This document shows positions 34,052-43,795 of a DNA stretch of 64,000 nucleotides, in pieces. The DNA lies in contig JAGRKS010000056.1 in assembly GCA_020442185.1 (NCBI GenBank), forward strand, positions 1 through 64,000, in the 5' to 3' direction. The notes under the pieces were generated by a model. That model was not told where the DNA came from. It searched no databases and was given only the letters and a program-made list of their open reading frames with translations. The DNA is from Hyphomicrobiaceae bacterium (GTDB lineage Bacteria; Pseudomonadota; Alphaproteobacteria; Rhizobiales; Hyphomicrobiaceae). Within the stretch, counting starts at the first letter, position 1, and each line of letters opens with the position of its first letter. The position numbers and the translations under genes were made by a program.

Positions 34052-35686
34052 TCAGCTCGCGAGCACGGCGCCGTGCTTGACGGTGAGGTCGAAGGCGGCC
34101 GCCAGCAGTGCGCGCGTATATTCTTCCCTGGGAGTGGAGAATACCACGTCGGCAGGGCCTTCCTCGACCACTTTGCCGTTGCGCATCACGATGACGTAAT
34201 TGCACAGGGCACGCACGACCTTGAGGTCGTGGCTGATGAACAGGTAGGCGAGATCGCGCTTCTTCTGCAGGTCGCGCAACAGATCGACGATCTGTGCCTG
34301 CACGCTCATGTCGAGCGCGCTCGTCGGCTCGTCGAGCATCACAAACTTCGGTTCCAGCACCATGGCACGGGCGATGGCGATGCGTTGGCGCTGCCCGCCC
34401 GAGAATTCGTGCGGATAGCGATCCTGCGCCTCGGGATCGAGCCCGACCTCGCGCAGGGCGTCGGCCACGCGCCGGCGGCGTGCATCGTAGTCGAGTTCTG
34501 GCTGCTGGATGACAAGACCTTCCTCGATGATCTGGCCGATGGACAGGCGCGGCGACAGCGAACCGTACGGATCCTGGAACACGATCTGCATTTCACGGCG
34601 CAACGGCCGCATCTCCTTCTGGGTGAGACCGTCGATCCGCCGTCCGACGTAGGCGATCGGCCCCTTCGACGAGATGAGGCGGAGGAGGGCGAGGCCGAGG
34701 GTCGTCTTGCCCGAGCCGGATTCGCCGACGACGCCGACGGTCTGGCCCGCGCGCAACTCGAGCGTCAATCCGTCGACCGCCTTGACGTGATCGACGGTGC
34801 GTTTCAAGAGGCCCGACTTGATTGGGAACCATACCCTCAGATCTTCGGTCGAGAGCACCACGGGCCGGCCCCTGTCTTCCTTCGGCGGATCGCCCTTCGG
34901 TTCGGCGTTGATCAGATGCCGCGTATAGGCGTGCTGCGGTTCGGTGAAGACCGCTTCCATCTGGCCTTGCTCGACGATCTGGCCGTCCTTCATCACGTAG
35001 ACGCGTTCGGCCATCTTGCGGACGATGCCGAGGTCGTGCGTGATCAACAGCATCGCCATGCCCATCTCCTTCTGGAGATCGGAGAGCAGTTCGAGAATCT
35101 GCGCCTGAATGGTGACGTCCAATGCCGTTGTCGGCTCGTCGGCGATCAGGAGATCGGGTTCGTTGGCGAGCGCCATCGCGATCATCACACGCTGGCGCTG
35201 GCCGCCGGACAGCTCGTGCGGGTATGCGCCGAGCCGCTTCTCGGGATCGCGGATGCCCACCTTTGCGAGCAGCTCGATCACGCGCTTGCGTGCTGATGCG
35301 TCGTCCATGCCGCGATGCAGTTTCAGCACCTCACCAACCTGCCTCTCGATCGTGTGCAGCGGATTGAGAGAGGTCATCGGCTCCTGGAAGATGATCGAGA
35401 TGCGATCGCCGCGGATCTTGCGCATTCGAGCTTCGGGTAGCTCCAGAAGGTTGGCACCTTCGAAAAAGATTTCGCCCGAGGGGTGGGACGCCGCTGGATA
35501 CGGCAGAAGGCGCAAGATGGACAGCGCCGAGACGGTCTTGCCCGAGCCCGACTCGCCGACGAGTGCGACCGTTTCGCCGCGCTCGATCCGGAACGATACG
35601 TGGTCGACCGCGAGTGCGCGGCTATCACCCTTGCCGAACGCGACGGAAAGGTTGCGGACCTGGACCAGAGTTTCACCTGCGGACAT
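34052..35686 (-). CDS. yejF: peptide/microcin-type ABC transporter, fused ATP-binding protein YejF
   Basis: 544 residues from the ATG MSAGETLVQ. It consists of two complete ABC domains in tandem. First: Walker A GESGSGKT near residue 43, LSGGQRQRV near 162, LLIADEPTTALD near 181. Second: GESGSGKT near 325, FSGGQRQRI near 435, MLDEPTSALD near 457. Energises import of oligopeptides (and microcin C-like compounds) with YejA, YejB and YejE. Last gene of a leftward five-gene operon, 7 bp after yejE. Confidence 0.95.
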   Translation of the reverse strand: MSAGETLVQVRNLSVAFGKGDSRALAVDHVSFRIERGETVALVGESGSGKTVSALSILRLLPYPAASHPSGEIFFEGANLLELPEARMRKIRGDRISIIFQEPMTSLNPLHTIERQVGEVLKLHRGMDDASARKRVIELLAKVGIRDPEKRLGAYPHELSGGQRQRVMIAMALANEPDLLIADEPTTALDVTIQAQILELLSDLQKEMGMAMLLITHDLGIVRKMAERVYVMKDGQIVEQGQMEAVFTEPQHAYTRHLINAEPKGDPPKEDRGRPVVLSTEDLRVWFPIKSGLLKRTVDHVKAVDGLTLELRAGQTVGVVGESGSGKTTLGLALLRLISSKGPIAYVGRRIDGLTQKEMRPLRREMQIVFQDPYGSLSPRLSIGQIIEEGLVIQQPELDYDARRRRVADALREVGLDPEAQDRYPHEFSGGQRQRIAIARAMVLEPKFVMLDEPTSALDMSVQAQIVDLLRDLQKKRDLAYLFISHDLKVVRALCNYVIVMRNGKVVEEGPADVVFSTPREEYTRALLAAAFDLTVKHGAVLAS

Positions 35687-35693
35687 GGCTTTC

Positions 35694-36908
35694 CTAGCGG
35701 AATGTCTTGCGCGGATCGAGCGCATCGCGCACGGCCTCGCCGATGAAGATCAAGAGCGACAGCATGATCGCAAGCGTGAAGAAACCCGTCAGTCCGAGCC
35801 ACGGGGCTTCGAGATGCTTCTTGCCCTGCAGCAGCAGTTCGCCGAGGGACGGCGAGCCCGGGGGAAGCCCGAGGCCCAGGAAGTCGAGCGCTGTCAGCGC
35901 GGAGATCGAGCCCGATAGCAGGAACGGAAGGAAAGTCAGCGTTGCCACCATCGCGTTCGGCAGCAGATGCTTGACCATGATTTTGCCGTCGGACAATCCG
36001 AGCGCGCGCGCCGCCTTGATGTATTCGAAGTTGCGCGCCCTCAGGAACTCGGCACGAACGACGCCGACAAGTGATGTCCACGAAAACAACAGCAACACGC
36101 CGAGCAGCGTCCAGAACCCGGGGATCAGTACGGACGATATGATCAGCAACACGTAGAGGTAAGGGATCGCCGACCAGATCTCGAGGAACCGCTGCAGAAA
36201 GAGATCGACGCGGCCACCGAAATAGCCTTGCACAGCGCCGGCCGCGACGCCGATGATCGACGACAGTGTCGTCAACAGGATGCCGAACAGGATCGAGATG
36301 CGGAATCCGTAGATGACCCGCGCGACGACGTCACGGCCCTGATTGTCGAGGCCAAGCCAGTTCGTATTGCCGAACTGATTGTAGCGGGCAAGCTGATCGG
36401 GCGGGGCCTCGCACAGTTCGGCGTCCGATGCCCAGGGTGGCGGCGCGGGATAGCCGAGGCACAAGCCATCGGCGTTCTTGCGGCGCGGATAGTCCTTGTT
36501 GATCGTATCGTAGGAATAGCGGATCGGCGGCCAGAGCATCCAGCCGTTGGCTTCGATCTCCTCGAGTATGACCGGGTCCTTGTAGTCGGTGACGGCAAGG
36601 AACCCGCCGAACTTCGATTCCGGATACTCGACGAGGACGGGGGACAGCAGTTCGCCCTTGTATCGGACGAGGATCGGCTTGTCGTTGGCGAGGAAGTCGG
36701 CAAACAGCGACAGTATGAAGAGCGCGAGGAAAATCCATAGGCTCCAGTAGCCGCGGCGGTTGGCCTTGAAGTTGTCCCATCGGCGCTGATTGACGGGTGA
36801 CAGGTGCAGCCGTTGCCGCAGGCGTGCGATGAGCCCATCGGAAGAGGGCCGTCGCTTGTCCTTGGCCGCGGCGGGTGATTGGCTTGCGGTTCGGGTCTTG
36901 GCGTCCAT
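35694..36908 (-). CDS. yejE: ABC transporter permease YejE
   Basis: 404 residues. A cytoplasmic N-terminus, one helix near 55-75, then the typical YejE periplasmic loop (FGGFLAVTDYKDPVI, WPPIRYSYDTI, PAPPPWASD) and five C-terminal helices with the permease EAA loop (RAEFLRARNFEYIKAARALG near 290). Forms the channel with YejB. Gap to yejB is 4 bp. Confidence 0.95.
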   Translation of the reverse strand: MDAKTRTASQSPAAAKDKRRPSSDGLIARLRQRLHLSPVNQRRWDNFKANRRGYWSLWIFLALFILSLFADFLANDKPILVRYKGELLSPVLVEYPESKFGGFLAVTDYKDPVILEEIEANGWMLWPPIRYSYDTINKDYPRRKNADGLCLGYPAPPPWASDAELCEAPPDQLARYNQFGNTNWLGLDNQGRDVVARVIYGFRISILFGILLTTLSSIIGVAAGAVQGYFGGRVDLFLQRFLEIWSAIPYLYVLLIISSVLIPGFWTLLGVLLLFSWTSLVGVVRAEFLRARNFEYIKAARALGLSDGKIMVKHLLPNAMVATLTFLPFLLSGSISALTALDFLGLGLPPGSPSLGELLLQGKKHLEAPWLGLTGFFTLAIMLSLLIFIGEAVRDALDPRKTFR

Positions 36909-36912
36909 CGGG

Positions 36913-38034
36913 TCAGACCTCCCGACTTTCGAAATCGATGCGCGGATCGACGATCGTATAGATGAAGTCCGACACGAGATTCACGACGAGGCCAAGAAGC
37001 GAGAAGATGTAGAGCGTAGCAAACACCACGGGGTAGTCGCGATTGATGATCGATTCGAAGCTCAGCAGCCCCAGACCGTCCAGCGAGAAGATCGTCTCGA
37101 TCAACAGCGAGCCGGAGAAGAACGCGGCGATGAAGGCGCCGGGGAAACCGGCGATGATCAACAGCATCGCGTTGCGGAAGACGTGACCATAAAGCACCTC
37201 CTTCTGCGAGAGGCCCTTGGCGCGCGCGGTGATCACGTACTGCTTGCGGATCTCGTCGAGAAACGAGTTCTTCGTCAGGAAGGTCATGGTGGTGAAGGCG
37301 CCGAGCCCCATCGCGATCAGCGGTAGCGTCAGGTGCCAGAAGTAGTCGACGATCTTGCCACCGGCCGAAAGCTGGTCCCAGTTGTCGGAGGTAAGCCCGC
37401 GAGACGGGAACCATTGCAGGAACGACGAGCCGGCGAACAGGACGAGGAGAAGAACGGCCACGAGGAACCCGGGCACGGCGTAGCCGAGCACGAGGAAGCC
37501 GCTGGTCCAGGTATCGAACGGTTCGCCATCCTTGACGGCCTTGCGAATGCCGAGCGGAATCGAGATCAGATAGGTGAGAAGCGTCATCCACAGGCCAAGC
37601 GAGATCGAGACCGGCAGCTTCTCCTTGATCAGCTCGAGTACCGAGGTGTCGCGGAAGTAGCTCTTGCCGAAATCGAATGTCAGATAGTTCTTCATCATCA
37701 GGAAGAAGCGTTCGTGGGCCGGCTTGTCGAAGCCGAACTGCTTCTCGAGGCTCTTGATGAACTCAGGGTCGAGGCCCTGTGCGCCACGGTACTTGGACGT
37801 CATCGGATCGGCGGTGTTCTGCCCGCCGGGGTTCTGTCCCGCCTGGCCGGAAAAGCCATCGCCGCCCGCGCCGGAGATGCGTTCCGTCGCCTGAACGCCG
37901 GTGCCGGTCAATTGCGCGATGACGCGCTCGACCGGGCCACCCGGCGCGAACTGCACGATGACGAAGCTGATCGCCATGATGCCGATCATCGTCGGCAGGA
38001 TCAGCAGCAGTCGTTTGATGAGATAGGCGGCCAT
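36913..38034 (-). CDS. yejB: ABC transporter permease YejB
   Basis: 373 residues with the DppB/YejB-type first helix ([32 protein letters not shown]), a periplasmic segment rich in Gly and Gln (about 60-95), and further helices ending in [17 protein letters not shown]. The EAA-like loop ([22 protein letters not shown]) is near residue 262. Partner of YejE in the same operon. Confidence 0.95.
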   Translation of the reverse strand: MAAYLIKRLLLILPTMIGIMAISFVIVQFAPGGPVERVIAQLTGTGVQATERISGAGGDGFSGQAGQNPGGQNTADPMTSKYRGAQGLDPEFIKSLEKQFGFDKPAHERFFLMMKNYLTFDFGKSYFRDTSVLELIKEKLPVSISLGLWMTLLTYLISIPLGIRKAVKDGEPFDTWTSGFLVLGYAVPGFLVAVLLLVLFAGSSFLQWFPSRGLTSDNWDQLSAGGKIVDYFWHLTLPLIAMGLGAFTTMTFLTKNSFLDEIRKQYVITARAKGLSQKEVLYGHVFRNAMLLIIAGFPGAFIAAFFSGSLLIETIFSLDGLGLLSFESIINRDYPVVFATLYIFSLLGLVVNLVSDFIYTIVDPRIDFESREV

Positions 38035-38073
38035 CGCGTTGTCACGTTCCCTTGTCAGCCGAGCGTCGGCGCG

Positions 38074-39951
38074 TCATCTCTCTTCGAGACGCTTCGCCTT
38101 CTCGGTGTCGTACCACCATGTATCGATTACGCCGCGAGCATACTTCGGCTTGACCGCCGGGCGCGAGAACTTATCCCAATAGGCGATGGCGTGTGAGGCC
38201 TTGAACCAGTGCGGCACCCAGTAGTAGCCGGCCCTCAGTACGCGATCGATGGCGCGCGTCGCCGTTTCGAGTTCGGCGCGCGATGTCGCGGCCATCACCT
38301 TGTCGATCAGCCCGTCGATGGCCGGATCGGCGATCCCTGCGAGATTGAAACTGCCGTCGGTTGTGGCGGAGTCGGAACCCCAGAAGCTCTTAAGTTCGAT
38401 GCCGGGCGTCAACCGCATCGAATAGCGCTGGGTCGTCAGATCGAAATCGAACGACTTGACGCGTCGTTCGTATTGCGCCGGATCGACGCGCCGCATCGTG
38501 GCATCGACGCCGATCGCGCGCAGGTTCTTCAGGTAGGGCGCGATGATGCGTTCGAACGACGGCGAGAAGATCAGCACTTCGAGGACCAGCGGCTCGCCCT
38601 TGGCGTTGGTTCGCACCGCCCCCTTCTGTTCCCAGCCCGCCTCGGTCAGGAGGTTGGCGGCTTGGCGCAGCAGTCGGCGGTCGCTTCCCGAGCCGTCGGA
38701 GACAGGTGGGACGACGGCCTCGGCGAAGATCTCGGGTGGCAGCGATTGGCGGTAGGGCGATAGCAGCGCCAATTCGGCCTCGCCGGGCGTTCCTTCGGCC
38801 TTGAGATTCGAATTCTCGAAGTAGCTCGCGGTGCGCCGATAGAGCCCGTAGAACAGGTTCTTGTTGGTCCATTCGAAATCGAACGCGAGGCCGAGCGCCT
38901 TGCGCACGCGCAAGTCCTTGAATTTCTCCCGTCGCGTGTTGATGAAGAAGCCTTGCGCGCCGGATGGTGTCTCGTCCGGCAACGTCTCCTTCTTCAGACG
39001 TCCCTCGCGAACGGCGGCCACGTCGTAGGCCGTTGCCCAGTCGACGGACGTGAATTCCTCGCGAAAGTCGAAGGTTCCCGATTTCAGGTTTGTCAGTTCC
39101 GCCGTCCGGTCACGATAATATTCGTACTTGAGCCGGTCGAAATTGTAGCGACCGCGGTTCACCGCGAGGTCGCGCGCCCAATAGTCGTCGCGGCGCTTGA
39201 AGACGACGAAGGCGCCCTGCTTGAATTCGGCGATCCTGTAAGGGCCGGAGCCGAGTGGCGGCTCGAGCGTCGTCTGGTCGAAGGCTCGCGTGGAATAGTA
39301 GGACTTCGAGAAGATCGGCAGAGACGCCACCGTAAGCGGCAGATCGCGCACGAGTGTGCCCTTGAACGTATATCGGACCGTCGCGGCATCGATCGCTTCC
39401 GCCTTGACGACGTCGCGCATCGAGATCCGGTAGCTCGGATGCCCCTTTTCCTTGAGCGTGTCGAACGAGAAGACGACGTCGTCGGCGGTCAGCTGCGTGC
39501 CGTCGGCGAATTTCGCTTCCGGGCGCAGATGGAACGTGACCGAAAGTCCGTCGGCTGCGACCTCGGCCGATTTTGCAACCAGACCATAGACGGCGTCGGG
39601 TTCGTCGGCCGCGCGCACCATGAGGCTGTCGAAAATGTACTCGAGCCCCTGTGCGGCATCGCCCTTCAGAATATAGCCGTTGAAACTATCGAACGTGATG
39701 CGGCCGGCCGAGCCGATCATGGACAGCGTGCCGCGTTTCGGTGCGTCCGGATTGACGTAGTCGAAGTGCGTGAACCCGGCGGGATACTTGAGCTTGCCGA
39801 ATGTCGAGAGCCCGTGCACGCCCCCCGCGGCATTGGCAATCGCTGGCGGGGCAAGGATCGCCACGAGGACGGCGATCGCCGAAGCGGTGGCAATGCCTCC
39901 CCGCGTCCGCGCTCCGGTCCAGGGATCGATCATGCGTGCTGGCGCTTTCAT
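38074..39951 (-). CDS. yejA: oligopeptide-type extracellular solute-binding protein YejA (copy 1)
   Basis: 625 residues, signal peptide to about residue 42 (AIANAAGG). Family 5 binding-protein fold with GLSTFGKLKYPAGFTHFDYVNPDAPKRGT (split) at the start of the mature protein, typical of YejA. Follows the other binding protein by only 3 bp, and the permease genes come next, so both binding proteins can serve one transporter. Confidence 0.93.
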   Translation of the reverse strand: MKAPARMIDPWTGARTRGGIATASAIAVLVAILAPPAIANAAGGVHGLSTFGKLKYPAGFTHFDYVNPDAPKRGTLSMIGSAGRITFDSFNGYILKGDAAQGLEYIFDSLMVRAADEPDAVYGLVAKSAEVAADGLSVTFHLRPEAKFADGTQLTADDVVFSFDTLKEKGHPSYRISMRDVVKAEAIDAATVRYTFKGTLVRDLPLTVASLPIFSKSYYSTRAFDQTTLEPPLGSGPYRIAEFKQGAFVVFKRRDDYWARDLAVNRGRYNFDRLKYEYYRDRTAELTNLKSGTFDFREEFTSVDWATAYDVAAVREGRLKKETLPDETPSGAQGFFINTRREKFKDLRVRKALGLAFDFEWTNKNLFYGLYRRTASYFENSNLKAEGTPGEAELALLSPYRQSLPPEIFAEAVVPPVSDGSGSDRRLLRQAANLLTEAGWEQKGAVRTNAKGEPLVLEVLIFSPSFERIIAPYLKNLRAIGVDATMRRVDPAQYERRVKSFDFDLTTQRYSMRLTPGIELKSFWGSDSATTDGSFNLAGIADPAIDGLIDKVMAATSRAELETATRAIDRVLRAGYYWVPHWFKASHAIAYWDKFSRPAVKPKYARGVIDTWWYDTEKAKRLEER

Positions 39952-39954
39952 GCT

Positions 39955-41832
39955 TCAGCGTCCCCTCGCGGCCTCGAGCGCCTTCACCTTCGCCGGGTCG
40001 ATCCACCATCCCGGCACCACGCCCGGCTGTTGTGACGGCAGGCGTTCGGGCCGGCCGAGCACGTCCCAGTAGGCGACGCGATCGTAGGGATAGTTCCACT
40101 GCGGCACGACATAGTTGTTCCACAGGAGGACGCGGTCCAGCGCACGCGTCGCCGCGATCAGATCGGCACGATCTGTCGCCGACACGATCATGTCGATGAT
40201 CTTGTCGATGGCGGGATTGCGGATGCCGATGGTGTTGTTGCTGCCGGACCGCCCGGCGGCGGCGGATCCCCAGTAGTCACGCTGTTCGTTTCCAGGCGAA
40301 TGCGACTGGGCAAAGCTGTCGACGATCACATCGTAGTCGAAGTCGTCGGTGCGCCGCTTGTACTGCGAGGTGTCGACGATACGCACGCTGGCCTGCACGC
40401 CGATCTTCTTGAGGTCCTCGATGTAGGGCAGAACGATCCGCTCGAAGTCGGGCTGCACCAGCAGGAACTCGGCCTTGAGCGGCTCTCCCGCGGCGTTCAC
40501 CAGCACGCCGCCCTTCATCGTATAGCCGGCCTCCCGCACGAGCCGCACCGCCTCGCGCATGTTGTTGCGATGCTCGAGCGGTGTCGTCGACGATGGATTT
40601 TCCCAAACCGTCGTGAAAACCTCGGGCGGTACGGCATCGCGAACCTTCTCGAGGATCTCGAGTTCTCGACCTTCGGGGAGGCCGCGCGCCGCCAACTCAG
40701 AATTGGCAAAGAAACTGCCGGCACGCACGTAGAGGCCGTAGAACAGGTTCTTGTTGAGCGAGTTGAAATCGAACGCGAGGTTGAATGCGCGGCGCACGCG
40801 CGCATCGGCGAACTGCGGCTTGCGCGTGTTAAGCACGAAGGCCTGCATGACGGCCACGCGCTGGTGCTTGATCGCCTCCTTCTTGACCCATCCCTTGTCG
40901 ACGGCCTCGAAGGTGTACTGCGTCGCCCAGCGGTTGGCGCTCGATTCGAACCATACGTCGATGTTGCCCGCCTTGAATGCCTCGAACGCAGGCGTCGCGT
41001 CGCGGTAATAGGTGTAGGCGATCTCGTCGTAGTTCCACTGGCCGCGCGAGGCGGGCACGTCGGCCGCCCAGTAATCCTTGACGCGCTCATAGACCAGCGA
41101 GCGGCCGGGATCGACCGACTTGATCTTGTAGGGGCCGGAGCCGAGAGGAACCTCGAGGCTCGACTTGGTGATGTCTCGAGGTTCGCCGTTGGCGGTCTTG
41201 CCTTCCCAGAAGTGGCGCGGCAGCACGTTCAACTGGCCGATGATGTGTGGGAGTTCACGGTTGCCCTTCATGTCGAATGTGAAGGTCACTTCGCGCTCGC
41301 CGGTCTTCTCCACCTTCGAGACGTTCTTGTAGTAGAAGGCATACCGTGGATGCGCGCGTTTGACCGCCTCGAGACTGAAGATCACGTCTTCTGGCGTGAT
41401 CGGTTTGCCATCGTGGAACCGCGCGCCGGGTCGCAGCGCAAACGTGGCCGAGGAATAGTCGGCCGGATAGCTCACCCATTCCGCCACGAGGCCATATTCA
41501 GCGGATGGCTCGTCCGGGTTCGATGCCATGAGCGAATCGTAGATGAGCTGCAGTCCGGTCGCCGCATCGCCCCGTACCGAGAACGGATTGAGGCTGTCGA
41601 AGGAGCCGAGATCCCACATCTTGAGGCGGCCGCCCTTCGGCGCGTCGGGGTTGACCCAGTCGAAGTGCTTGAAGTCGGCCGGCAGCTTCGGCTCGCCGAG
41701 TAGGGACAGCCCGTGATGGCGTTTGGTTGGCTGGCCGGTCTGCTCGGCGTGTGCGACGGGGGCCAGAAGCAGCGCAAGCGCGGATGCCGCCGCGATGCGC
41801 GTGCACTTGGAACGCCAGAACTGTCCGATCAT
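39955..41832 (-). CDS. oligopeptide-type extracellular solute-binding protein YejA (copy 2)
   Basis: 625 residues from ATG 41832 (MIGQFWRSK), chosen because a signal peptide (AAASALALLLAPVAHAEQ) follows directly; an in-frame upstream extension to 42045 has no homology. The mature start GLSLLGEPKLPADFKHFDWVNPDAPKGG parallels copy 1. The pair is clearly homologous but diverged, and is probably an old duplication giving two specificities. First gene of the yej operon. Confidence 0.93.
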   Translation of the reverse strand: MIGQFWRSKCTRIAAASALALLLAPVAHAEQTGQPTKRHHGLSLLGEPKLPADFKHFDWVNPDAPKGGRLKMWDLGSFDSLNPFSVRGDAATGLQLIYDSLMASNPDEPSAEYGLVAEWVSYPADYSSATFALRPGARFHDGKPITPEDVIFSLEAVKRAHPRYAFYYKNVSKVEKTGEREVTFTFDMKGNRELPHIIGQLNVLPRHFWEGKTANGEPRDITKSSLEVPLGSGPYKIKSVDPGRSLVYERVKDYWAADVPASRGQWNYDEIAYTYYRDATPAFEAFKAGNIDVWFESSANRWATQYTFEAVDKGWVKKEAIKHQRVAVMQAFVLNTRKPQFADARVRRAFNLAFDFNSLNKNLFYGLYVRAGSFFANSELAARGLPEGRELEILEKVRDAVPPEVFTTVWENPSSTTPLEHRNNMREAVRLVREAGYTMKGGVLVNAAGEPLKAEFLLVQPDFERIVLPYIEDLKKIGVQASVRIVDTSQYKRRTDDFDYDVIVDSFAQSHSPGNEQRDYWGSAAAGRSGSNNTIGIRNPAIDKIIDMIVSATDRADLIAATRALDRVLLWNNYVVPQWNYPYDRVAYWDVLGRPERLPSQQPGVVPGWWIDPAKVKALEAARGR

Positions 41833-42220
41833 CAAGGTGAGGTCCTTCCGCAATCGTGTCCCTTGGGGTTCGACACATACACGGTATACGGGCCTAAAGG
41901 AGCTTTGGGGCGACCGGAAGTTAAGTTTTGGCAATAGATGCGACAAGAGATGCGACAAGCCGAGCTTGGCATGCAATCCGGTGCCGGACGATTTCGCGCG
42001 GGGTTGCCGGCTGATCGCGCGGGAGCAGCGCGAAGCTCGCGGCATCCCCGGGCAGGCGTGCGGATTGGCGATTGCGGCAGCGGCTCAACTCAGATGGCCC
42101 GTACCGGGCGCTGCGCGCGGGCCCTCCAGTACACAGATAGGCCCGCCAACGCATTGGCGGGCCTATATAAATTATTGCATCCGGCGGCTTCGATCCGCTC
42201 GTCGGCAAGGCGTCGACAGC
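41833..42220. other. gap between yej operon and cytochrome gene, with a strong hairpin
   Basis: 388 bases holding the yej promoter (not pinpointed) and the 3' end of the cytochrome transcript. The only clear element is the 13-bp inverted repeat at 42137-42166. Confidence 0.5.
42137..42166. terminator. 13-bp perfect stem hairpin, likely terminator of the cytochrome gene
   Basis: Arms ATAGGCCCGCCAA (42137-42149) and TTGGCGGGCCTAT (42154-42166) with a CGCA loop. It lies 54 bp beyond the leftward cytochrome gene. The flank on the minus strand is not a clean T-run, while the plus-strand flank is AT-rich (TATAAATTATT), so the direction is uncertain and it could act both ways. Confidence 0.6.
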
Positions 42221-42748
42221 CTATTTCAGCGTCCCGAGGTAGGCGAGCAGACCTGCAAGATCGCCCTCGTCCTTGATGCCGCCGAAGGACATCTTCGTGC
42301 CCTTCATGTAGCCTTTCGGGTCGTGCAGGAAGGCGACGAGGTCGGTGGGCGTCCAGTTGCCGCCCTTGCCCTTCATCGCGTCCGAATAGCCGAAACCTGC
42401 ATGGCTCGCGACAGGACGGCCGACGATCCCATGCAGGTTGGGGCCGGTCTTGTTGGCGCCGCCATTATCGACCGTGTGGCAGGATGCGCACTTCTTGAAC
42501 ACGCCCTGGCCGGCTTCGGTGCTGGCGGAGGCCGCCGCCGCAACGACTTTTGCAGGGTCGAACGCGGCTTCAGGCGCCGCTGCTTCGGTCTTGGCACCGG
42601 CATTATCCGGCATCGGCAGCGTATAGCCGGCGACGTCTTCGCCATGGCCGGAGGTCCCAATCTCGATGGCCGTGCGCGCGCCGAAGATGATGAGCAGGGC
42701 GGAGAGCGCCGCAGCGGCGAATTTGGTCAGCTCGAAGGAATCCATCAT
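42221..42748 (-). CDS. cycM: membrane-anchored cytochrome c (CycM-like, c552)
   Basis: 175 residues. An uncleaved N-terminal helix (about 8-25) anchors the protein; an Ala/Glu/Pro-rich linker follows (30-75), then a class I cytochrome domain with haem site CASCH near residue 87, TGPNLHG near 101 and the Met ligand in KGTKMSFGG near 152. CycM carries electrons from the bc1 complex to terminal oxidase. Divergent from kdsB; the cycM/kdsB/pheA order is common in Hyphomicrobiales. Confidence 0.92.
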   Translation of the reverse strand: MMDSFELTKFAAAALSALLIIFGARTAIEIGTSGHGEDVAGYTLPMPDNAGAKTEAAAPEAAFDPAKVVAAAASASTEAGQGVFKKCASCHTVDNGGANKTGPNLHGIVGRPVASHAGFGYSDAMKGKGGNWTPTDLVAFLHDPKGYMKGTKMSFGGIKDEGDLAGLLAYLGTLK

Positions 42749-42970
42749 GTCTCGTCTCGGCCATTCCTGAAGTGTTGCGGGAAGTGTTGAGGGTTTGCCG
42801 GCGCCGGCGTCGCCTGCCGTCGCCTGCCCAGGTAATTCCGCGCCCGACTATAGGAATTTGCGCCTCTCTTGCAACCAGACTTCGGTCCGTTCTACAGACG
42901 GCCGGCGAGACGAATTGTCACCGAGCGACCAGCGAGAGCGGTCGCGACCCTCAAACCGGACAGGAATCCG

Positions 42971-43714
42971 ATGCCGCAGGCCCTCATAGTCATTCCAGCG
43001 CGCATGCAGGCGACCAGGTTGCCTGGCAAGCCGATGATCGACATCTGCGGTGAGCCGATGATCGTCCATGTGTGGCGCCGTGCAGTGGCCGCAGAATTGG
43101 GGCGCGTTGTGGTTGCAACCGATGCGCCGGAAATTTACGACGCCATCCGGAAGGCGGGCGGCGAGGCGGTGATGACGGCGGCCTCGCACTCATCGGGGTC
43201 CGACCGGGTCTATGAGGCGGTGAACAAGGTCGATCCCGAGATCGACGCGGAATTCGTCGTGAACGTACAGGGCGATCTGCCGACACTCGAGCCACGCCTG
43301 ATCGAAGCGTGCTTGAAGCCGCTTTTCGAGAAGGGGCCGCACATCGCGACGATCGCCACCGAGATCCGCGACGACGAGGAGCGCACCAATCCGAACGTGG
43401 TGAAGGTCGTCGGCACGCCGCTCGCGACCGCCGGCCATCTGCGCGCGCTTTATTTCACGCGCGCGACAGCGCCGCATGGCGATGGGCCACTCTATCATCA
43501 TATCGGCATCTACGCGTACCGGCGCACGGCGCTCGAGCGGTTCGTGACATTGCGACCGTCCTATCTCGAAACGCGCGAGCGCCTTGAGCAACTGCGGGCC
43601 CTCGAAGATGGCATGCGCATCGATGTGAGCGTCGTTGACACCGTTCCGCTCGGTGTCGATACTCCCGCTGATCTCGAAAGGGCGCGCGCCCTCCTGGCCG
43701 CTTCGACGTCTTGA
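42971..43714 (+). CDS. kdsB: 3-deoxy-manno-octulosonate cytidylyltransferase
   Basis: 247 residues from [21 protein letters not shown], the standard N-terminus with the nucleotide-binding signature. It activates Kdo as CMP-Kdo for lipopolysaccharide core synthesis in the cytoplasm. Other landmarks are [13 protein letters not shown] near 45, [12 protein letters not shown] near 97 (metal-binding Asp) and [12 protein letters not shown] near 175. The pheA start is 81 bp downstream on the same strand. Confidence 0.95.
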   Translation: MPQALIVIPARMQATRLPGKPMIDICGEPMIVHVWRRAVAAELGRVVVATDAPEIYDAIRKAGGEAVMTAASHSSGSDRVYEAVNKVDPEIDAEFVVNVQGDLPTLEPRLIEACLKPLFEKGPHIATIATEIRDDEERTNPNVVKVVGTPLATAGHLRALYFTRATAPHGDGPLYHHIGIYAYRRTALERFVTLRPSYLETRERLEQLRALEDGMRIDVSVVDTVPLGVDTPADLERARALLAASTS

Positions 43715-43795
43715 TCGCAACCGCGATCAGTTTCCTCAAACCGATCGTTCAGCGTCGCGCAGACTTCGATTTGTCGGCGGCGCAGTCAGTCGAAA

